Positions 48,808 to 63,660 of a stretch of 64,000 bases of DNA are shown here, piece after piece (positions within the stretch are counted from its first letter, which is position 1; each line of letters opens with the position of its first letter). The position numbers and the translations under genes are program-made. Where the stretch lies: positions 1-64,000 of the forward strand of contig JAQFVV010000153.1 in the NCBI GenBank assembly GCA_028023455.1. The letters are read 5' to 3'. The notes under the pieces were generated by a model. The model did not search any database. It was given only the letters and a program-made list of their open reading frames with translations, and was not told the DNA's origin. The DNA comes from Epiperipatus broadwayi (lineage: Eukaryota; Onychophora; Udeonychophora; Euonychophora; Peripatidae).

Positions 48808-50090
48808 ATCTGAAAGTAATTTCACAATCCATCATCTGTGAAGAGTATTCTGAATTCAGCATTCAACATTTTGTTTATATATAGTGAATGATTGAAATAT
48901 AAAAATGAGTATTAATTTGAATTAATAGATATATATGTGTGTGCACCCATCATAATAAATAAATAAATAAGAAAAATGCAACAAAAAAATTGTTTATCTA
49001 AAAGTTATGTTAGTAAAATAAATAAATAAAATTTTTACTTAATAACATTTAAAAATATTTTTTTTAGCTATGTAATGTTTATAATTATTGTTATTTATTA
49101 CATTTACATTAAATGTTTTCATTTTTTTTTTTTTTTTTTTTAAAAAGGCAATAATTTAGCCAATGAAAATCTTATGCTGAAAAAAATACGTGAGAAACCA
49201 TGCCTCAGAACCCTTTGGAGTAGTACCTATCTTATTTGTGATGAAGATAATTTATTATATTTTTTTTTACAGTTATCACTTGGACATTCAATTCACTAAT
49301 TAGATTAATTCATGATCACTTTTCATTATATAATAGATATCTATAATTGTGGATTTAAATAAATTAGATCAAGTTATTTACACTTTCTAATGCATTTTAA
49401 CAATTCTCATGAACCATTTAAAAATAATAAATGCCACTATAATATATATTTTTAAAACATAAGAAAAGAAAATAATGCATATTTAATACATATATATATA
49501 TATATTAGCATAATTACCTATAAATTAGTGAGGGATTTGTTTTATCTGAATACAAAATTTTCTATTCTATTTAGTCATCATAATGTATATCTGCACTTCA
49601 GTTTCTTCAATCCTAGCATTTTCAGTGACATGTGAATTTAAAATAGTTATAAAAATTCATATCTTTATAGTCATGAAGCGTAGTCACTCATTCAACTTGT
49701 CAGTGTGAATAAAGCCCTACTTGAAGTTTATTGATTATATTTAAGATAATTATGTTCTGAATTAATGTACAAAGAATAGAGATTCATTATAAGCAAAAAA
49801 ATGAAAGATCACATGTGGTCAAAAATTTGGAAAAAATATTATGTTGGAAGGCATATATTTTACTTGATTTGTAAAGATATATTTTAAAAAGTATTGTTAA
49901 AATTTGGATTAATTATATTTGCCTACCATAATTTCACATTTACTTACTTGTTTTCATTTCCAACAATTTGATTTATGTATTTTTTAAAAATATTAATATT
50001 ACTAATTTATGTTTTCATTTAATATTTTAAGCAAAATAAAATAAAAACAATTAAAATCTTCAAATGAAGATGAAACAGTAATTATATACG
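48808..50090. other. AT-rich intergenic DNA with poly(T) run
   Basis: A T run of about 20 lies near 49,124-49,141, and a short TA tract near 49,490-49,505. No gene is supported. Confidence 0.5.
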
Positions 50091-50189
50091 TTTTTTTTTT
50101 TCTCATGTGTCATAGCATCAGCCGGGAAGCGAACCCGCAAACCCGGGACAACTGCTTGTAAGACAGCTGTGCTGACCTATCGACCACCA
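50091..50189 (-). repeat. tRNA-derived retropseudogene or short SINE
   Basis: A GC-rich island in AT-rich DNA. On the minus strand it reads GGTGGTCGATAGGTCAGCAC (A-box/D-arm-like), a CTTACAA anticodon loop with TAC at the anticodon place inside a weak 5-bp stem, CCCGGG, then GGGTTCGCTTCCC (B box). The T stem is imperfect and there is extra sequence before it, so it is not a functional tRNA gene. A run of ten or eleven A residues follows about 20 nt after the B-box region, as in a retroposed copy. No clear target duplication was found. Confidence 0.6.
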
Positions 50190-51530
50190 ATACTTGACAA
50201 TTATAGAAGATTTGAACACAGACTTTTAAGTTCCTTCAGCTATCCACTTTATCTCATACAACCCATACACATGACAAAAGTGATCTCCAAAACACATATT
50301 TCATGCTGAACCAGCACTCATCAGTTGGTTCAAATCATCATCTCCCACACACACATATATACAATCAGTGGTAGGTTTATATTAAAATATCAAATATACT
50401 TCTAATCTCCATGTATATAAATTATACTGGCATTTAAATATTTACTAATAGCTAACACAAATTCAATAACAAAAATGCTGAAAATATGCCTACCATTAAG
50501 CAAAACTTTCAAGCATTTATCTATATAGTTGTTTACACGTGAATGTAGTTATATATATATATATACACACACATAATTTTACATATTAAAAGTGTGCGTA
50601 GGAAGACAACAAAAAATGATTTAAAATTTAAATGACACAAAATACAAAATTTGAGGATTGCTATATTAAGTAATGCATAATAATTTGATAACGTTATTGT
50701 TCTTTAAACTAAATAGTTAATTACGTTTTAATAATTCAAACTATTTACCACAGCTGGTATCAATAGACTTTTAAAAACATCGCATTACATAAATTCATAA
50801 AAAAATATACATATAATTATTATTAGTGAAATTAATTTCTTTTAAATATGCATAAACACAATTTTAATAAGTCTTTACGATACTTTTAATTTAACATATG
50901 AGTTGAAAGAAAATTCACTGTTGAAGTTTAATTGTCAGTTGGGTCATTAATAAAGTTCAAAATTATTCTTCTTAACTCCTCCACAAGCTTCTACATATAA
51001 GCTCATCGTGAAAATCTATATTTAAAACATATGGATCTCTTAATGTAACTGGAAAAAAAATCAAAAGTGTCATCTCGCATAATAAATGGTTTGTTTGAAC
51101 ATGTTATGTTTTAGTTTATCAGTGCTATTAGAATACTTTGATGGCCTTCCCCCACAATCCTGCTATCATTTAATGATAAACATTTATGACAGCATTTTTT
51201 TAATTTTTGTATTTATTTTTTTTTTAAGATATATCTGGGTTAGAAACAACTATTAATTAGTCCACTGACAAGACTAATATTTTTTATAAAATATTTATAA
51301 TTGTTTTGTAGTGAACATTTAATTGTATTTTGTATAAAATATTTATATATTTTAAATATTCTATTGTAAGTGTTCAGGGTTGAATTTATATATGTCCGAT
51401 ATGTGGTAAAATCATCAAATGGCCCTGTTTCTTCTTGTGAAAAAATTTAAGATATATATATCACTTGAATAATACAATTACTATTCAATAAAAAAAAGAC
51501 AAATGGCTTTATTGTTTGGGAGTTCTTAAA

Positions 51531-51625
51531 AAGTTCGAGTGCCAGACCTCAGAACTCCAGAATCATCCTGGAATTTCCAATTCCCAAGTCTGAGCTCTGC
51601 CAACTGCGCCAATCAGCGCAAGGCA
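51531..51625 (-). repeat. second tRNA-like/SINE-like segment
   Basis: Minus-strand GCTGATTGGCGCAGTTGGCA resembles an A box and D arm, followed by a GC-rich stretch containing GGAATTGGAAATTCC and ending near CACTCGAACTTTTT. Base composition is unlike the surroundings. The B box is weak, so this is tentative. Confidence 0.4.
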
Positions 51626-51639
51626 CTATTCAATGAAAG

Positions 51640-54600
51640 TATTATAATGGGGTAGAGAAAAGAAGGAAATCTATAATTAAAGTTATGCATTTTATCTACA
51701 TATATATAATCGCAGACATTTTCAGAAAATAAAGGAATAAACTGTAGGTATTTTAATGGCCCTTTACTTTATATTAATGCTATTATTATTTTTAAAAATA
51801 CATGCAATTAGAATTAAACACATAAGATTTTTATTTTATTTTAATAACTTTTTCTAGCATAAACAATAAACTATGATTATTAGGAGGGGATAAAATATTA
51901 TATTATGTTATTCGTACAACTGAAAGATATTTGTTATATATGTAGGTATCTTAAATTATTTGATTGAAGGCTAGTAGAATACCTAAGTAAAAGAGTTTTG
52001 AACAATATTTATTCAGCTTCAGGTATACTTTATCATTGTGGAGCTGCATTATTTTGTTTATTGAGCTCTTAGATTACTTGAATGCTTTTTTTTTCACCAC
52101 AAATATTACTCATTACATTTGTAGATGGGATGTCTTATGGTACTGTAATTGGCACATATATTTTCCCTCATGAGCTTATGCTAGTAAACTTTGAAAAAAA
52201 ATTTAGATTGCAAATAAAAAATAGAGCTGATCTGTTATATCAATGAAGTTTTTTTTTTATTCCTCCTATCATTGCACTTTTACGATTACCAAAATCTTTT
52301 AAATTATATTTTTATTTAAAAAGCTATGGATATATTTAAAAATACACTTGCAATCAGCATAGTGTTTAATATGATAGTTGGCAAGAGATCAGCTTCTTAA
52401 CAAAATTTTGCAATCTTTATCTTGTAATAACTTGTCTCCTAGGATTAGTCTGGCTGGTGTATCTATATAACTAAGATATTCTACTCACAAAGTCATAGAT
52501 ATATGCAAATATGTGTACGAAAATCATATATAAATATTTTTTGTGATGTTGTGTTTGACACTGTTATTATTCTGAAGACTTGTATTATGTGAGATCATCA
52601 AATAAACACAGATAATCTAATTCATTGGTCATTATTTTTTTAATAGCTTGATTTTAGAAATAGAATGTAATTTTAAAACTATAAAAGTACAACTAATTGT
52701 TATCATTTTGGCCATTATTAATTTACTTATAATCAACTTTTATTTGTATTAAAATGATAATAAATGTATTGAGCTCAATATAATGCATGTCTCTTCATTA
52801 TTAAGTCATCATCAGTAAGTCTTAACAATATTAAGTCTTATTCTTATTAATACATTTTTATTCAAAGTTATGATCAGTTGAATAATTAATAATAATGAAA
52901 GATATCTGATAAGAAATAGGGATATGTACATAGATATATTTGATTTGTATCATATGTGCTTGCTGATACTCATTGTATTAAAATAGGCATGGGTAGATTA
53001 TATCAAAAATTTATCATTATAAATTGTACTATATCACAAAAAGAGTAATTTTATAAATATTATATTTAGACCCATGTATATTCATGCAAAATTGCTTAAA
53101 ACACAATTTATATAGTTTTTATTTAATAATAAATATAAAAAAAGAACTATATTTATAGACTTTATTTGTCAGCCAACTTGAAAGCAATCCAAAAGCATAA
53201 TTAAATTTTTTTGGTTTGTTAATATGAAAGGGAGGGGACGGAATGCTTCCTGAATTCTGAATAATAATTGGATTTTTTATAACTTTTATTTAAGATCATT
53301 TAAAATAGATAGTTAAATCTAAAATTGCAACATCACTAGTCTTCATGTTATTTTTCTAATTATAAATTTACACTCATTTCTAATGAGTTGTTTATTTTTT
53401 AGCTGAACCTATAAAAATATTCAATCATTTGCTTTTGGTTAACGACAAACTTCAGAAAAAATACCAATGTCAATAGTTGATTGATTCAATTTCTAAAAAT
53501 TCTTTAGGTGGTTAAGTTCTTGAAATTATATAAAATTGATGCTGGAAATAACAGTACTTGCAATATTTTCATGTGAATCAACTAAAACAAAGATTGGAAG
53601 AACATTTTCAAGTTTTTCTAACTTCATATATAATTTTTAAAGCATAATATCCATAAAGTGTTGTAAAATTTATTGAAGGTATAATTATTAAGAATTAAAA
53701 TTAAAATAATTTTTCTCTATCCTGTATATTATGTTAATATTATGTATGTAAACATGAATATTCTTAGCTTTTCAAAACTTAAGCAACTATTCATAATTAG
53801 TGAAAATAAAGAAACTATTTAAAATTTAAATTATTAAATTCTATTGATTGATAATTTGAGGGATCATTCATTTCCATCAAAATTTGATGGGAAAAATAGG
53901 AATAAATAAGAGAGAATGAACAAAACAGGCAAATTTTTAATATAAGTTATGCGGATACAATCATAAAGTAGGTTTTGTTCCAAAAAAAATGAAAGGTTGT
54001 ATAGAAAGTCATAACAAAATCACATGGAAGCTTGGATCTGCAGATTCATAATTATTTTAGAAAGATATAGCATCCATCTCTTTAAGTAGGATTTATTAGA
54101 TGTGCTGAAATATCTCATTTTATTTGAACTTTTCTATTTTTATATACTTGATGGTTGAGTTTTCAGTGATGTTTATTCTTTCTAACAATGCAGACTTTCA
54201 TTTAAATCATTGTATTTATTAAAGAGTAATTGTATATCATAGATAGGATTTTTCATATCAATACTAGAAAATAATATTTGTAAGAAGAAAAAAATATTTT
54301 ATTAGCATCTGTTATATATTCTCACACTTAGCTGGTTGAATTTCAGTTTTTCTATTCATAGATCTAGAGAAAAAAGAGCAAAGTTGATTAGTTTACAGCT
54401 TTTAATCAATCAAGCCTTTATTCCATCACGTATAATCCAAATTACATTCTTATCTCACTTTCTTTTACAATGTATATATACTGAATTAAATGTTTATAAA
54501 AGACTGTTATATAGAAATGAGTGAGGAGATAATATCCATTAAATAAATCCCTTTTATTTCAAAGACCCCCAATAAAAAAAGCTACTATAGATTTGGGAGA

Positions 54601-55244
54601 AAAATTTGCTTTGCCTCAAGAATTGTTAATTAATTAGTAATAATTGATAATTTTTTAGTAACATCAAAAGATAAAGTGTTTTTCTATTTAATGGATATTA
54701 TCTCTTCACTTCTATATATATACAAAAATAATAAAATACAGAAAAAAATTACTTGTGTATAAAATTGCTTTAATATTTCAACCAGAGGATTGGTTTTCAT
54801 CAGAAATAATATATATATATAGTAAAGTGGTGGTATTCAAAAATAGTATATTTGATAATAAAAAAAAAACCTTATTGGCTAAAAGATTTTACAAAGAAAA
54901 TTTTATCAACGAATGACAAATTTATTTCAATGCACATTAAAAAAACTGCATTACATACTAATCAATTAGCAAAAAAGACTACAAACATAATTTAAATTAA
55001 AAATACAACATATTATATATATGACTGAATAAATAAATGTGTGTATATACAAAAAATAGTCTGTGCCCATATTAATATTTGTATAAAAAACTGAAATATG
55101 TATACATATTAATGAAATAGTATAGCTAATCCAAATTAAAATAAATACATATTAATAGTAATTAAATGTTAATTGTAAAGAAAGGTGTATATTCATAGTC
55201 CCATAAATACAAATGAAAATATTCAAAGATAATAATACTACTAA
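51640..55244. other. AT-rich intergenic DNA, nothing identified
   Basis: No coding, RNA or repeat-end signal was found. The plus-strand open stretch at 54,336-54,524 shows no motif. Confidence 0.5.
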
Positions 55245-57040
<1,796 letters not shown>

Positions 57041-57044
57041 ACTT

Positions 57045-57985
57045 TTGTTATTGGTCCAGCAAAGTAAAACTCAGAAACTTTTAATTGGTCAAGTGACAAA
57101 CTTTTTGATACAAATATTTTCATCTTTTAATGTATATTAATTTTAGTTTCATTTTCAAAAAGTATATTAATTATTTGTAATGTTAGGAAAGTAAACGAAA
57201 GTTATTTCAAAAATATATTTTTATTTGTATTTTATAGAAATATTCAAAAGTGGAAAAATCAAAGAAAACATTACGAGCGAATTAGAAGCATTGTAAATGT
57301 CATTTAGATCCCTCCCAGATTTCACGTTACGAATTTTTTAAGAATTTTTTCGGAAAAATCTTAACGTCTTTCTCAAAATAATTATACTTTCAGCATATTA
57401 TTAAAAAAATACACCAAAAATACATTATAATGCCAGAAAAATATTCTAAATCATTAATATTTGTTTGAAAATCAAATAAACAGCTTGGAGCAATCTAACC
57501 TCTTGACAAGATGTCAAAAATTGCTGCTACGCCTGGTTTCTTTTTCAATTTAGAATCGTGTAAAGTATACAATTTTTTAATAAAACCTTACTACTTTTGT
57601 AAAATAACTATATTTTTATTAGAAATATTAGATTTTATGAAAATTATTTATAATATATATGAAACATAATTAAAAAAAACTCTCCAAAACATATGTTTTC
57701 ATTTTAGCAGTAAAAAAATATTTAACGGAATCATCAGCCAATAAGAATTGGGAATAGATTGGGAATAGATTATCCAATCAATCAAAACTGGCCTTCTTCT
57801 TTTGTTCAACTTAAAACCCTCCTAGTATTGATTTTTTACTTGTAAAATAATTCAAAAGAGGGCAGCATCTTATAGGCCTTGCTCTAAGCTTTAATACGGG
57901 TATTTTTTCATCAATGTAACTAAAAAATTGGCTGAGTTAGAGCAATCTAAAGGTGACAACCATGATGTCACATTTCAGGCTATTA
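57045..57985. repeat. dispersed repeat R1, copy B, inserted in Penelope-like element
   Basis: Collinear with 3,835-4,750. It interrupts the Penelope-like coding region: homology stops on one side after LVLTFNKDLLNIT and resumes on the other at INCILEN. Both edges carry the word TTAATATCACTTT in opposite orientations, which may mark the ends of the insertion or its target. Boundaries are accurate to about 30 bp. Confidence 0.7.
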
Positions 57986-59700
57986 AAGTGATATTAAGTA
58001 AATCTTTATTAAAAGTAAGAACCAATGATAGACCATCTAACTGTAAATTACTCTGCTTATGTAAAAGAAGTTTCTTTCTTTCAATTCCTAAAGACTTTAT
58101 TACTGCAGTAACCAAAAAATATGTTAGGATACATCATATTCACTAATCTATCATATATTATCTTATTATTTGAATGAAGAAATTGCTCATTATTACAAAT
58201 CCTTCTCATTCTTAAAAATTGACTATAGAAAATATTAGCCATTAAATGTTTAGGATGATTACTATAAAACTTTAGATAGTGAGGGTTATCAGTAGGTTTC
58301 CTATATACAGTAGTAGTAAGAACCATATTAGTATAAATAATATCAACATCAAAAAATGGGCAATTGTTTTCAAAAAATTCACTGTAAAATTTATATTTTT
58401 ATTAAAAATATTTATATAATCTAAGAATCTATGAAGTTCAATTTCATTATGTGGTCATATCATAAAAATATTATCTATATATCTAGTTTTGCCATAAAAA
58501 TATTTGCATAATCTGGTGCCATTTTATACCTATTGCAGTACTTTGTTTCGGTAAATAATATCTAGAATTGAAACTAAAAAAATTATTTCTTAAGATTAAA
58601 TACATTACTTCAATCATAGTTGTAATAAGACAGTAATCATATTTTCTGTCTTATAGAGCACATTTTAGTTTCAATCTCATCATCATGAGGTGCTGCAATA
58701 TCCAAAGTTAGTAAAAAACAATCATCTGGTAATTTAGACTTAATATTTTCTGAAATTATAAGGAAATATGTAGTATCTTTAATGTAAGAACTAAATGATG
58801 GTAGAATAAGACTAATAAAGTTGGCAACATATGTTGAAATATTTTCTGTAGGACAACCTATGCTTGCTACATTAGGTCTACCAGGGCAACATGGTTTATG
58901 AATTTTTGACAAAATATAAAAACTACTGGGATGAATTCTGGTTGATATTAAAAAATTATACACTTTTTTATCTATGAGATTCCTTGTTTTCATATCTTTT
59001 AGACATAAAATTATACCCTTTAATAATATATTTAAAGTATTTAGTGCAATAGACTCATAGAAATTTTATCATCTAAAAGTTCCAGAGTTTTCTTAACAAT
59101 TTTTGTTCATGATCACTATTGATCTTCCTTTGTCAGCTGGTTTTATAATAATATCCTTTCTTCTTTCTAAATTGTGTAATGCATACTTTTTAATGTCAAA
59201 TTACTTTTATACTTTCTGTGTTGTTTAAATCTAATTTCATTAATAACATCTTGGTACACATTATCAATGCATGTATCTAATAAAACATTTTTTGATGTAA
59301 TGGTGTCCAATCAGATGATAATTTATTAAAAGTACTACATTCCTAATTTTCAAAAATTCTCTTAATCTGAGTCTTCATGAAAAATTATCTAAATCTTGAT
59401 GAGTTCTAAATTCATTTTTTTTAATAATATGATTGGACTGTAAAGCAGATAAATAAACCTTTGTTTAAGGGTGAACATTCTGCCTCACTAATAAGGTTAA
59501 TGTTAGTTAGATTAATGACATTGTTTTTCTTATTAGCTAAAGATATGCTGCTATTAACATTTGAATGATGATTAAATGTATTAGTGTTTGCAAGAACTGG
59601 AATGTTATTAGTCCAATTAGAAGAATTTGTAGTTCCATGAATCAATGTTAAATTATCATCACTAATCAGATCTAATGATAATCTTTAAGCACAATCTGAT
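57986..59700 (-). pseudogene. Penelope-like element, N-terminal and RT part
   Basis: From 59,645 down on the minus strand: INLTNINLISEAECSPLNKGL (N-terminal conserved block), NEF...DLDNF-type remnants, then the RT domain at 58,993-58,637 with FYILSKIHKP, GRPNVASIGCPTENIS, SSYIKDTTYFL and LLTLDIA (catalytic Asp of motif A; the usual YTNI that follows is deleted). Next come MAPDYANIFMAKL, YIDNIFMI (motif C, second Asp replaced by Asn), CPFFDVDI, and VYRKPTDNPHYLKFYSNHPKHL. The order is that of Penelope-like RTs. Multiple frameshifts and stops are present. Together with 56,442-57,040 it was once a nearly full-length copy. Confidence 0.85.
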
Positions 59701-59795
59701 GAATGTGAAGATGGCGCAAATGATTGATCTATATCAGCTCTTAAATTACTAATTCTTGTATCATATCCAATAGAGAAATATTAGACACATTATAA

Positions 59796-59851
59796 ACTCT
59801 ATATTATTATACATTATTTTATCTTATATATAATAAAATAATGTATAATAA
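59796..59851. repeat. AT-rich hairpin
   Basis: TATTATTATACATTATTTTA pairs with TAAAATAATGTATAATAAAA around a short TATATA loop. Confidence 0.75.
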
Positions 59852-59868
59852 AACAAAACAGTAGAATT

Positions 59869-60005
59869 TAACTCTACAAATTTCAATATAACATTATATA
59901 AATAAATAAATAAAAGCTATAATCCAGCACCTATGGTAGTCATATCATAAACTGGATATAGCTTTTATTAATTTATTTATTAGTAAATTGAAATTTTTGG
60001 AGTTA
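59869..60005. repeat. small fold-back element
   Basis: TAACTCTACAAATTTCAATA on the left pairs with TTGAAATTTTTGGAGTTA on the right. Inner arms AATAAATAAATAAAAGCTAT and ATAGCTTTTATTAATTTATT also pair, with CCAG/CTGG closing a loop near 59,928-59,951. Arms are about 55-60 bp with a few mismatches. Probably a miniature inverted-repeat element. Confidence 0.75.
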
Positions 60006-61814
60006 TTTCCAGTGTTTTTATTTTTGTTTTCATATATAGTAAGTAAATTATAGTGAATTAAGGGATGGATGGATAGATAAATAGATTACAGGTTAAAGAC
60101 TAAACACATTGATAAAGAAATATAGAAATAAATATGTATATAAAGAGATTCTAAATAGTGAAACATCTTTTAAGTAGTTCACTGTAAGGCAAAAAACTTT
60201 TTGATAGCCTCTCATAGAGGAATAATGAAAGAAAAAACATTATTTATTAGTTTTCCTAATTGTTATATGATGAAATTTTGAGTTATTTTCCATTGTTCCA
60301 TTTACTGCCTAGCTACTTACCATTATTGAATATATAGTTGAATTGTCTATCAGTCAACTACTCAAAATCAAAATAAGTTCTCAAGTGCCCCATTGATTGA
60401 TATTATGTATATATATATAATGATTGGGAAAAATGTAATGGCAAAAGTAATTTTTATGTTAATTGTAATAGCATTTAAGAAACACAAATGTAACATATAT
60501 TTTCTGACTTCTTTGCCTCAAGATATCTTACAAATTGATAGAAAATGCAATTCAAATAAATGAAAAAACAATTCCAAATAAAATATTTTAAAATAACAAT
60601 AAGGACTATTAGTCATACTTCATTTTCAGCATTGTTGATTAAATACAGCTATGATCATATCTAATGGCTGCCAAATTTTAAACAAATCATTTTTTATTTA
60701 ATGATCACAGCATTTGCATTACAGCAATATTTATTTACTTTATAATTTATATATTTATAATTATTGAGAAAAATGATGAATGCAGTAGAAAAATATGAAT
60801 ATGCAATTACAGAATATGTTATATATATTTTCACCCAGTGTTTATTAATCTATGTTTATTGGTCACATAGACAAATTTATACCAAAACTGCTTCATTTAT
60901 TTGATATCAGTTATATCAAAGAATAAAACTTATTACCTTAGAAATGCACTATATAAATTAAACAGTGTACGATGTTTATGAACTTCTTAAAGTATATATT
61001 TTTGTTTCACTTTTTGATTTTTTTTTCATATTTTATGAATATAATGTAATATTCTAAAGCAGTCTCTAAATATATTATTTTTAATGATGCTACAATACAG
61101 GATATTTATAAAGGGTCTTTGAAGTATTTTTTTTAGTTTCAATTAGTGTCTTGAAAATAATATTTGGAATATTATAAATTACTTTGATAGCCCACTTTTT
61201 TAAAAAATTGGTTGTCATTGATATAAAAATTGTCTGATTCAATTAATAATCATTTAATCCTTACTTATTAACTATTGTCTAATAAATTCCATTTTCTTTA
61301 AAAGAACTTTATTTTTTTATTATTTTAGTTACATGTCAGCTGATCATCTGATAAAATTGTTAAGTTTATCTAAAGTCTTATAAGATATATTCATCATCTA
61401 AACACGTGGAAATTCAACTAAAAGATACCTCACTAATCTCTACTTTTATTTATTTATAAATTAATCAATAAATTAATAAGTTATAAATAAATAATTTATT
61501 GCCCATTATGTGTACAAAATAAAAATAAAAAAGTTTCTGACATGTCTAAAAAGGTTTTTTTTTTTACAGGAGACCAATCCCACTCTGATTTACTTAGTAA
61601 TAAATACATTGTTTGTTATTAAATGATAATTTATTTTTATATGCATAATTTTAAAATAGTCCCTCTTAACATAAAATTAAAATGTTTCAAAAGCACCACT
61701 TAGAGATAATTGATCTTTACGAACATTTATTTATAAATAAATAATTAACATCTCTTCAGTTAAATAATGAACAGAGAAATTTAAATATTCTGTGATTTTT
61801 AATTGTAAATACAG
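60006..61814. other. AT-rich intergenic DNA, nothing identified
   Basis: No supported gene or element. Short TTTATTTATAAATAAA-type inverted strings near 61,445-61,500 may be chance in such DNA. Confidence 0.5.
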
Positions 61815-61920
61815 AGGAAAAACTCTCCATACTCTGGTTTGCATAGGATGACACCACTGTATGGAGAGTTTTGTACCTGTTTTAACAGGTTATGTAGGAA
61901 ATAGTGATCATGTGATGTTT
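61815..61920 (-). repeat. fold-back repeat family F, short copy
   Basis: Perfect 14-bp arms AAAACTCTCCATAC (61,819-61,832) and its reverse complement (61,859-61,872). On the minus strand the outer sequence reads AACATCACATGATCACTATT, then TTAAAACAGG and AAAACTCTCCATACAG, matching the start of the copy at 63,661. Confidence 0.75.
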
Positions 61921-62995
61921 GGTGGTTTAATTTTAAATAGTTGAAATATTTCTTGTTTAATAAATTACTTATTTTTTATTTTGATGAATACATTGATTTT
62001 TAATAAAAAGCTGATATTATTTTACATATATGCTTTGCAAATTTATATTTATTTGTTGCTCATAAGTTCAACGTTAGTATTAAAAACAAATATATTAAAA
62101 CTAACAACTACAAAATAACTTCTAATGGCATCAAATAGTTTTTCATTATTAACTTTATTTTGAAATTGCCAAGTATACCTTAAAAATATTTAAATAGAAT
62201 GTCAAAACAAAATCTTCTTTTCTAATTGTCCAAAGAATGTTAATGTGTTACATAACACAAAATTCCCCTCCTTTATTAAATGACAGAAATGATTTCCACT
62301 ATAAAGCACTTGGAATTATACTTGAAAAGCCTAGTGTAAATTAAATAATAAAATAAGCAGGCAAACATTACTCTTATTTTTTATTCAATTATTTAAAAGA
62401 ATATTTTTGTATGATGTAATCTTACATCAAAATTATTAATTTTTTTTAAAATCCCCCTTTTGTTTATTCTATTTGTTAATATTTCCTTTCACTACGATAA
62501 TTTATTTTAAAATTATGTCTTTTAATTATTTTAAAAATCAAAAATAAATTTCTTAAATTACAAATCAAGTTTTGTTGAATTTTTCATTGTTATTTTAAAT
62601 AACTATTTGAAAAAATGTCTTTCTTCCACTATAATTAAAATGTCACTAATGAAAAAGTAATTACAAGATTTAAAATTAAACTTCACTCACCTTAAAAGAA
62701 AGTGAAAAGACCATTCTTGAAATCTAATCCAGATTTTTTAAAATGAATTAATCATCAGAACAGTTGCTGTATTTTAATTAAGTTTATTAGTTTACTATTC
62801 AACATTCTACAACTACATCTTTGCACAATTTTTATATAAACTAATTATCATTTTGCATAGTTGTCTTTGTTATTATTAGTATTGATTTCTGGTATTATTA
62901 GTAGTAGTAGTAATATTTGTTAACACTTTCATTACTCTTACTTAGACTTTTGTATGCTTTCATTTATTTTATAACATATATTTTTATACCAATAA

Positions 62996-63141
62996 ACATC
63001 ACATAATCACCATTTGTTATGCTTGCTTATAACTGTTATTGAAACAGGCAAAATTATCTATATGTATTGCCATCTGGCATCCATTGATTACTCTGTCTTA
63101 CACTGAGTGGAAATATGTATAGAGAGTTTTTGTCTGTTTTA
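62996..63141 (+). repeat. fold-back repeat family F, MITE-like copy
   Basis: Left side ACATCACATAATCACCATTT, then TTATGCTTGCTTATAACTGT and GAAACAGGCAAAA matches 63,661-63,715. The right end CACTGAGTGG...AGAGAGTTTTTGTCTGTTTT is the inverted form of the same start. This gives a 146-bp element with diverged inverted ends. Confidence 0.7.
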
Positions 63142-63660
63142 ATATATTTTTATGCTGTTATTATTTTTTAATTACTGATATATATTTTTATTAATTTAAT
63201 AGAATAGACCTGCACATGTGTATATGGGTGACTGCATTCAATTAATTATAAATGTATGTGAGTATATATATTATAATGATCGACATATTTATATATCGTT
63301 ACAATATATATATATTCAGATTTCTCTTTATATACTATATGATTGCACATGAGTAGCAAATTCATTGTATTGATCAATATATGAATTCATATTCAAATTA
63401 ATCATTTAACTACAAAGACTATAAAAAATGATATTAATATAGGGTGATATTTATAGCCAAAGTGCTACCAATCTTAACAAAACTACATTTACAGAAGAAG
63501 TTAATTAAATATCGAGGTAATAAAAGGACAGTTCATTAGATGAAAGAGGACTGCATGTATGGTTTCACCATGAGGTCTAATTTAATAACTACTACTTTTA
63601 CAATTTTTAGATGTTTTGTAAGTTTAATAATATTAACAACTGATTTAGTTATTTTAATTC

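Noticed and set aside
50101-50189. Functional tRNA-Val gene
   Set aside because: The T stem does not pair fully, extra bases separate the anticodon and T arms, and an A run follows; it is a derived copy.
57928-58146. 72-residue plus-strand frame
   Set aside because: It overlaps the minus-strand Penelope-like RT remnant (LVLTFNKDLLNIT) and the edge of repeat R1; the minus-strand homology explains the open stretch.
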